Of a stretch of DNA of 11,398 bases, positions 7,754-11,398 are shown piece by piece. The notes under the pieces are model-generated. The model saw only the letters and a list, made by a program, of their open reading frames with translations. It was not told where the DNA came from and made no database searches. The stretch's first letter is position 1. Each line of letters starts with the position of its first letter. The stretch is from the NCBI GenBank assembly GCA_002389265.1, contig DGOD01000338.1:12777-24174 (forward strand), read 5' to 3'. The translations under genes and the position numbers were made by a program. The DNA comes from Gammaproteobacteria bacterium UBA4475 (GTDB lineage Bacteria; Pseudomonadota; Gammaproteobacteria; Pseudomonadales; Azotimanducaceae).

Positions 7754-9112
7754 TCACCGATAAAACAGAGTGGCCAGGCCCAGGAAAGACATAAACCCGA
7801 CGACGTCAGTAATCGTCGTTAGTATAACACTGCCGGCAATAGCAGGATCGATACCCATATTTTTAAGTATACCGGGCAACAAGGCCCCCGCAAGCGCAGC
7901 GACGACAATATTGAGAATAAGTGCCGTCGCAATAATCAAGCCTAGCATGTAGTCGCCGAAGACAGCGGAGGCGGCGGCGGCGACGATGATCGCCCACAAA
8001 GCGCCATTGATGGCGCCAACCGCGAGCTCCCGGTTCATGAGCCAGCGTTTGTTGCTCTCCACCAGTTGGCCCTGCGCCATGCTGCGGATGACCAGGGTCA
8101 GTGTTTGACTGCCAGCGACCCCGCCCATGCTGGCCACTATAGGCATCAATACGGCGAGGGCCACCACTTTGGCGATGGTTTCTTCAAAAATGTTAATTAC
8201 TGCAGAGGCGAGAAAAGCGGTCATCAGGTTCGCGCCTAACCAGACGGCTCGACTTCTTGCCGTCCTCATGATGGGTGCAAAGGTATCTTCGTCCTCAGTC
8301 AAGCCGGCCATGCCAAGCAGAGAATGGTCAGCTTCATCGACGATAACGTCTACCACATCGTCAATAGTGATTCGACCCAGGAGTTTGCCTGTGGGACCTA
8401 CTACGGGTGCTGACACCAGGTCATAGCGCTGGAACATGGCGGCAACTTCTGAACGATGAGCGCTGGCTTGGATGGGCTCAACTTCGGTCACCATCATTTC
8501 TCGAACCGTCATTGAAGGGTCAGAAACCAATAACGTACTGATGGATAGCAGGCCGATATACTCATCATTGCTGTTAACGACAACCAGATTATCGGTCATC
8601 TGTGGCAACTCGGTATGCCGGCGCAAATACCGCAATACAACATCCAGAGTGACTCGAGGACGGACACTGATGGTGTCCGTGTCCATGAGGCCGCCAGCTG
8701 TATCCTCCGGGTAGGAGAGGAGGTTCTCAACCCGAGCCCGGTCCTGAGAGTCCATTGATTGCAGTACCTGATAGGTGATTGCATCAGGTAGATGTTGGAG
8801 GATGTCGGTTAGATCATCGTCGGAAACGATTTGCTCGAGAAGTGGCAGGAGTTCTTCAGCGGATTTATCCGCAAGTAAATCAGGAATGACATCGGGGTCG
8901 ACTTGCTGAAGGATCTCACTTTGTTCATCATCTGGAATCAGGTTCCAAATGATCGTCCGCTCTTTGGGAGGTGACGATTCTAGCAGGGCCGCAATATCCG
9001 CCGGGCGCAGGGAGTCCAACAGATTTTTAATTTGATTGTAGGTGCCAGATTCGAATAAATCGCTCAGAGCTTCTCTGGGGGATAAAATTCTGGCTTCTTT
9101 GGGCTCTGGCAT
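7754..9112 (-). CDS. mgtE: MgtE family magnesium channel
   Basis: MgtE is a homodimeric inner-membrane Mg2+ channel gated by cytosolic Mg2+. At 452 residues this is a full-length member. In order it has a superhelical N-domain (about residues 30-130), a pair of CBS domains (about 135-260, with AGGLMDTD at the first and MTVREMMV near the second), a connecting acidic helix, and about five membrane helices from residue 286 to the end. The pore segment LTTITDVVGF carries D436, equivalent to the ion-binding Asp432 of the Thermus protein. The signature before it reads MGGVAGSQ, a variant of MGGNxGNQ. The ATG has an AGG seven bases upstream and follows ptsO by only 13 bases, so it belongs to the same operon. 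No Mg2+ riboswitch can fit in that gap. Confidence 0.95.
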   Translation of the reverse strand: MPEPKEARILSPREALSDLFESGTYNQIKNLLDSLRPADIAALLESSPPKERTIIWNLIPDDEQSEILQQVDPDVIPDLLADKSAEELLPLLEQIVSDDDLTDILQHLPDAITYQVLQSMDSQDRARVENLLSYPEDTAGGLMDTDTISVRPRVTLDVVLRYLRRHTELPQMTDNLVVVNSNDEYIGLLSISTLLVSDPSMTVREMMVTEVEPIQASAHRSEVAAMFQRYDLVSAPVVGPTGKLLGRITIDDVVDVIVDEADHSLLGMAGLTEDEDTFAPIMRTARSRAVWLGANLMTAFLASAVINIFEETIAKVVALAVLMPIVASMGGVAGSQTLTLVIRSMAQGQLVESNKRWLMNRELAVGAINGALWAIIVAAAASAVFGDYMLGLIIATALILNIVVAALAGALLPGILKNMGIDPAIAGSVILTTITDVVGFMSFLGLATLFYR

Positions 9113-9125
9113 AAATTGCCTGCAG

Positions 9126-9395
9126 TTACTCTGCTTCGTCGAAAAGATTAGTAATCAAGGCGATTATTTGCTCGAGTGCCAGTGTTTCGTCTTCGCCATC
9201 GGCGCGAACATTGATAACAGTGCCCTTTGATGCCTGAAGGATCATCATCGACATAATACTCTTACCATTCGCAGTTTGATCACCGTTGGTGACAGTGATG
9301 TCGGCAGAAAACCGCTGTGCGACTCCCACGAACTTTGAGGCAGCTCTGGCATGCATGCCGAGTTTGTTCTGAATAGTGGTTTGTTGCTCAATCAC
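9126..9395 (-). CDS. ptsO: HPr-like phosphocarrier protein NPr (PTS-Ntr)
   Basis: This is an 89-residue phosphocarrier that passes phosphate from EI-Ntr (PtsP) to EIIA-Ntr (PtsN) in the nitrogen phosphotransferase chain, which signals rather than imports sugars. H15 in LGMHARAA is the phosphorylated histidine, and S46 in GKSIMSMM sits where HPr proteins carry a regulatory serine. Length is standard. The start is GTG at 9395 with a weak GAGA upstream; no in-frame ATG would keep the family N-terminus. It sits 15 bases after rapZ and 13 before mgtE, with ptsN two genes upstream, which supports NPr over a sugar-PTS HPr. Confidence 0.94.
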   Translation of the reverse strand: MIEQQTTIQNKLGMHARAASKFVGVAQRFSADITVTNGDQTANGKSIMSMMILQASKGTVINVRADGEDETLALEQIIALITNLFDEAE

Positions 9396-9410
9396 ACAAA
9401 TGTTTCTCTG

Positions 9411-10283
9411 TCAGCTGCGGGATGACGTGATCTTACTTAATTCCCGGTGACGTATCTGCACATTTGTCCATTTAGATTCAAAATCCTGCTTTAGCCGCTC
9501 GCTGATAAAGACTGATCGGTGCTGGCCACCGGTGCAGCCAATAGCAACGGTCATATAACTGCGATTATTGGCTTCAAATTGTGGTAGCCACTTGGTTAAA
9601 AAGTTACCGATATCCGCGAGCATTGCGTTGGCTTCGCCCTGTGACGTTAAAAACGCCCGTACGGGCTCGTCCAAGCCTGTCAAAGACCGCAGATTAGCCT
9701 TCCAGTGGGGGTTTGGCAGGCAACGAACATCGAATACCAGGTCGGCATCCACGGGTACGCCATTTTTGTAGGCGAAGGACAAGAACAATAAGGCGAACTC
9801 GTGGCGCTCGCCGGTAACGCGAGTTCGCACCAGATCACGAAGTTCATGAATCGTCAGGTTTGAGGTTTCTATCGTCAGGTCCGCCATCAAGGCTATTGGC
9901 CCCAGCAGGCTTGACTCAAGTTCCAGCGCCTCTCGAAGCGCTGTGCCTTTGTCTGACAGTGGGTGTTTGCGCCGGGTTTCGCTGAAGCGCTTGACGAGTG
10001 TCGGTCCATTTGAATCTAGATAAACAATTTTAATATTGACTATATGGCTGTCGATTTTGTCCATGATTTCGGGAAACAGCGCCAGGTCGGCGGCGATATT
10101 CCTGGCATCAATGCTCACAGCGACTTTCTGTGTCACCTGCTCTTTGCTAAGGCGCAGGATCAGCGGTTCCAGCAGGCTCACGGGTAGATTATCGATACAA
10201 TAATAGTCCATGTCTTCGAGCACGTGCAGCGCCGTGCTTTTACCTGAACCAGACCGACCGCTGATGATAATAAGGGAAATCAT
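9411..10283 (-). CDS. rapZ: RapZ RNase adapter / nucleotide-binding protein
   Basis: RapZ in E. coli binds the GlmY and GlmZ small RNAs and delivers GlmZ to RNase E, tuning glucosamine-6-phosphate synthase. Outside the enterics its target is often unknown. The 290-residue product (E. coli 284) has a Walker A motif GRSGSGKST at residues 9-17, the family block YLDSNGPTLVKRFSETRRKHPL, and the C-terminal GCTGGQHRSVF with C250 and H255, part of the RNA-binding domain. The ATG at 10283 lies 41 bases after ptsN. Its best ribosome site, AAGGA, is about 14 bases away, longer than usual. Location between ptsN and ptsO is the conserved order. I see no glmZ-like gene in this window. Confidence 0.96.
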   Translation of the reverse strand: MISLIIISGRSGSGKSTALHVLEDMDYYCIDNLPVSLLEPLILRLSKEQVTQKVAVSIDARNIAADLALFPEIMDKIDSHIVNIKIVYLDSNGPTLVKRFSETRRKHPLSDKGTALREALELESSLLGPIALMADLTIETSNLTIHELRDLVRTRVTGERHEFALLFLSFAYKNGVPVDADLVFDVRCLPNPHWKANLRSLTGLDEPVRAFLTSQGEANAMLADIGNFLTKWLPQFEANNRSYMTVAIGCTGGQHRSVFISERLKQDFESKWTNVQIRHRELSKITSSRS

Positions 10284-10324
10284 AGGTTATAGAGAGTTCC
10301 TTGCTTTGAGCGACAGAGTCGCCA

Positions 10325-10798
10325 TTAGGGATTGTCAGTGGAGGGCGTCAGCGGCAGGATTGCTCGCTCGAATAACGCCTGATGGTTCTCAGCGGCGCCC
10401 AGCAGGTCGCGGTAGGATTTTGTTTCAAATCGCTCAGCTAACATTGCCAGGGCTTGCAGGTGCTCTTCCACTTCCTCGGAAGGTACTAACATAACAAACA
10501 TTAAGCTCACGCCTTGATCGTCGAAGGCCCCGAAGTCAACGGGCTCTTGGAGTGATATGAGACTACCGACGATTTCCTGGCAGCTGCCGAGCCGACAGTG
10601 AGGAATGGCGATGCCATGCCCGATAGCGGTAGTGCCGAGTTTTTCACGAGCGATCAGGCAGTTATAGATTTCTTCAGCGTCGAGACCTTCCATGCTGGCA
10701 GCGATTAGCTTCGCGGCTTCCTCGATGGCGCGCTTTTTACTAGTGGCCTGGATATTAGCGTGAGTCCGACTCAAGCTTAAAATGGATTCAATATTCAC
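10325..10798 (-). CDS. ptsN: EIIA-Ntr, nitrogen regulatory PTS protein
   Basis: This is the terminal phosphoacceptor of PTS-Ntr. In its phosphorylated or free form it controls potassium uptake and sensing, nitrogen and carbon responses by protein contact. The 157-residue single-domain product has the active-site histidine H67 in GHGIAIPHCR, the block LFVMLVPSEEVEEHLQALAMLAE, and a normal length. The N-terminus MNIESILSLSRTHANIQATSKKRA fits the family, which supports the GTG start at 10798 despite the lack of a clear ribosome site (the upstream run is GCAGAGCAGAC). It has its own candidate promoter about 100 bases upstream and is followed by rapZ, ptsO, mgtE and darP. Confidence 0.95.
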   Translation of the reverse strand: MNIESILSLSRTHANIQATSKKRAIEEAAKLIAASMEGLDAEEIYNCLIAREKLGTTAIGHGIAIPHCRLGSCQEIVGSLISLQEPVDFGAFDDQGVSLMFVMLVPSEEVEEHLQALAMLAERFETKSYRDLLGAAENHQALFERAILPLTPSTDNP

Positions 10799-10838
10799 GT
10801 CTGCTCTGCTGCTGAGTTCGTTACTTGTCTAAATAAGT

Positions 10839-10860
10839 CATCGGCGAATAAAAGCCGATG
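10839..10860 (-). promoter_or_regulatory. Leader hairpin upstream of ptsN
   Basis: CATCGGC (10839-10845) and GCCGATG (10854-10860) are perfect 7-base inverted copies around an eight-base A/T-rich loop. The hairpin would lie in the ptsN leader, about 40 bases before the GTG start. It is not followed by a T-run on the minus strand, so it is unlikely to be an intrinsic terminator. An mRNA-stabilising or translation-control element is possible. Confidence 0.5.
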
Positions 10861-10895
10861 GTGTGGCTTTGGGTGGCTTATTGCTACCTTCGTGG

Positions 10896-10909
10896 TGGTA
10901 ATTATACCA
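10896..10909. promoter_or_regulatory. 14-base palindrome over the -10 box, possible operator
   Basis: TGGTA (10896-10900) and TACCA (10905-10909) are exact inverted copies around ATTA. The palindrome covers the whole -10 element and its TG extension, a position where a bound repressor would block RNA polymerase. No regulator is known from the sequence, and chance is possible for arms this short. Confidence 0.35.
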
Positions 10910-10930
10910 AGCCAGTCAAAAAGACGTCGA
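10901..10930 (-). promoter_or_regulatory. Sigma-70 promoter for ptsN-rapZ-ptsO-mgtE-darP
   Basis: On the minus strand a perfect -10 TATAAT (10906-10901) is preceded by TGG, giving the extended -10 pattern TGnTATAAT. An 18-base spacer separates it from TCGACG (10930-10925), a four-of-six match to the -35 consensus. Transcription would begin near 10894, giving a leader of about 95 bases before ptsN. Confidence 0.6.
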
Positions 10931-10960
10931 GCTAAGTTGAGGTTTAGTGGTAAATAGGCG

Positions 10961-11040
10961 CTCGGCCAACCAGATTGGTCAGGCGCCGAGTGGATTAATT
11001 CGGCTACTGACCAAACTCTGCCTTTCATCTGTCCTTGGTC
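10961..11040 (-). promoter_or_regulatory. Interlocking inverted repeats between hpf and ptsN
   Basis: Three hairpins compete for shared arms. Hairpin 1 pairs 10961-10966 (CTCGGC) with 10985-10990 (GCCGAG). Hairpin 2 pairs 10975-10982 (TTGGTCAG) with 11007-11014 (CTGACCAA) and, inside it, 10985-10990 with 10999-11004 through five Watson-Crick pairs and one wobble. Hairpin 3 pairs 11009-11014 with 11035-11040 (TTGGTC). Hairpins 1 and 2 exclude each other, as do 2 and 3. The region lies after the hpf stop and upstream of the ptsN promoter, so it would be in the hpf 3' untranslated region or a separate small RNA. No T-run follows, so it is not a simple terminator. Confidence 0.5.
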
Positions 11041-11060
11041 CGCCTATTATTTGCGGTGTG

Positions 11061-11363
11061 CTAGCGGATTTTTAACTTTTTATCGCTGAATTTTTCTTTT
11101 TGCTTGATCAGCTGTCGGTCCAGCTTATCAGTCAACATATCGATAGCGGCATACATGTCATCGGACTCAGCGTCAGCATAGACTTCGCCACCAGAAATAA
11201 GCACCGTCGACTCCGCTTTCTGCCGAAGCTTTTCAACCGTGAGAATCACATTAATGTGGGTAATCTTATCGAAGTGTCGCTCAAGCTTTTCAAGCCTTGT
11301 ATCAACATAACTACGCAGTGAATTAGTGATGTCGACATGATGCCCGCTGACAGTAATTTGCAT
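11061..11363 (-). CDS. hpf: Ribosome hibernation promoting factor, short form
   Basis: This is a 100-residue protein of the HPF/YfiA family. It binds the 30S decoding channel in slow growth and, in the short form, helps RMF form 100S dimers. The N-terminus MQITVSGHHVDITNSLRSYVDTRLEKLERHFDKI, the central VEKLRQKAESTVLISGGEVYADAESDDMYAAIDMLTDKLDRQLIKQKEK, and the basic tail are all typical. It lacks the C-terminal dimerisation domain of long HPF. The ATG at 11363 has a strong AAAGGAG site (11377-11371) seven bases upstream. In this conserved cluster rpoN (sigma-54) normally lies just upstream, beyond the window edge. Confidence 0.96.
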   Translation of the reverse strand: MQITVSGHHVDITNSLRSYVDTRLEKLERHFDKITHINVILTVEKLRQKAESTVLISGGEVYADAESDDMYAAIDMLTDKLDRQLIKQKEKFSDKKLKIR

Positions 11364-11370
11364 ATAGCTA

Positions 11371-11377
11371 CTCCTTT
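11371..11377 (-). promoter_or_regulatory. Strong ribosome binding site of hpf
   Basis: AAAGGAG on the minus strand, seven bases before the hpf ATG, is the best Shine-Dalgarno site in the minus-strand cluster. The other genes there have weak or distant sites. Confidence 0.7.
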
Positions 11378-11398
11378 GGTCTGACTTTAACCACCCAA

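Noticed and set aside
7950..8200. MGGVAGSQ in MgtE instead of MGGNxGNQ, as a possible change of ion specificity
   Set aside because: I recall similar variants as common in proteobacterial MgtE proteins, and the pore Asp (D436) is intact, so this is probably normal family variation.
8127..8426. 99-codon plus-strand frame inside mgtE
   Set aside because: It is antisense to conserved CBS and membrane segments of MgtE, and its Ala/Thr/Ser-rich product is a shadow of that coding sequence.
10210..10494. 94-codon plus-strand frame spanning the rapZ-ptsN junction
   Set aside because: It is antisense to both genes and has no family features, so it is a shadow frame.
10839..10860. ptsN leader hairpin as an intrinsic terminator
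   Set aside because: The sequence after the stem on the minus strand (ACTTATTTAG) is not a T-run, and the essential downstream operon would be cut off.
11364..11398. C-terminal end of rpoN at the right edge
   Set aside because: No frame in these 35 bases shows the usual sigma-54 tail, so rpoN is expected from synteny only and is not annotated.

Overview
The window is a stretch of conserved gammaproteobacterial chromosome. It holds two gene clusters that converge near its middle. The gene set and order (mreD-maf-rng-yhdP-nit on one side, hpf-ptsN-rapZ-ptsO-mgtE-darP on the other) is the arrangement seen around the rod-shape and rpoN loci of Pseudomonas-like and marine gammaproteobacteria. Base composition looks close to balanced. 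I infer an environmental gammaproteobacterium but cannot name a genus. I see no phage genes, transposases, CRISPR arrays, tRNAs or rRNAs, and no sign of horizontal transfer.

Plus strand, 1-7066: the last codons of mreD, then maf (nucleotide pyrophosphatase), rng (RNase G), yhdP (giant AsmA-like envelope protein) and nit (nitrilase-superfamily amidase). Spacings are 6 to about 50 bases, so this is probably one transcription unit started upstream of the window. It mixes cell shape, nucleotide housecleaning, RNA processing and outer-membrane lipid transport, and ends with nit.

Minus strand, 11363 down to 7067: hpf (ribosome hibernation), then ptsN, rapZ and ptsO (nitrogen-related phosphotransferase output proteins plus the RapZ RNA-binding regulator), mgtE (Mg2+ channel) and darP (50S assembly factor). 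rpoN would be expected just beyond the right edge. The 262-base hpf-ptsN gap is the main non-coding region. It holds interlocking inverted repeats that can form mutually exclusive hairpins, a good extended -10 promoter set in a 14-base palindrome, and a leader hairpin before a GTG-started ptsN.

Two points stand out. First, tldD and pmbA, which usually flank darP (nit-tldD-darP-pmbA-mgtE), are both absent. The nit and darP stop codons now touch tail to tail with no base between them and no terminator. Second, the hpf-ptsN gap looks like an undescribed attenuator-like or small-RNA region. I found no convincing new multi-gene system; the protein-coding content is otherwise ordinary.
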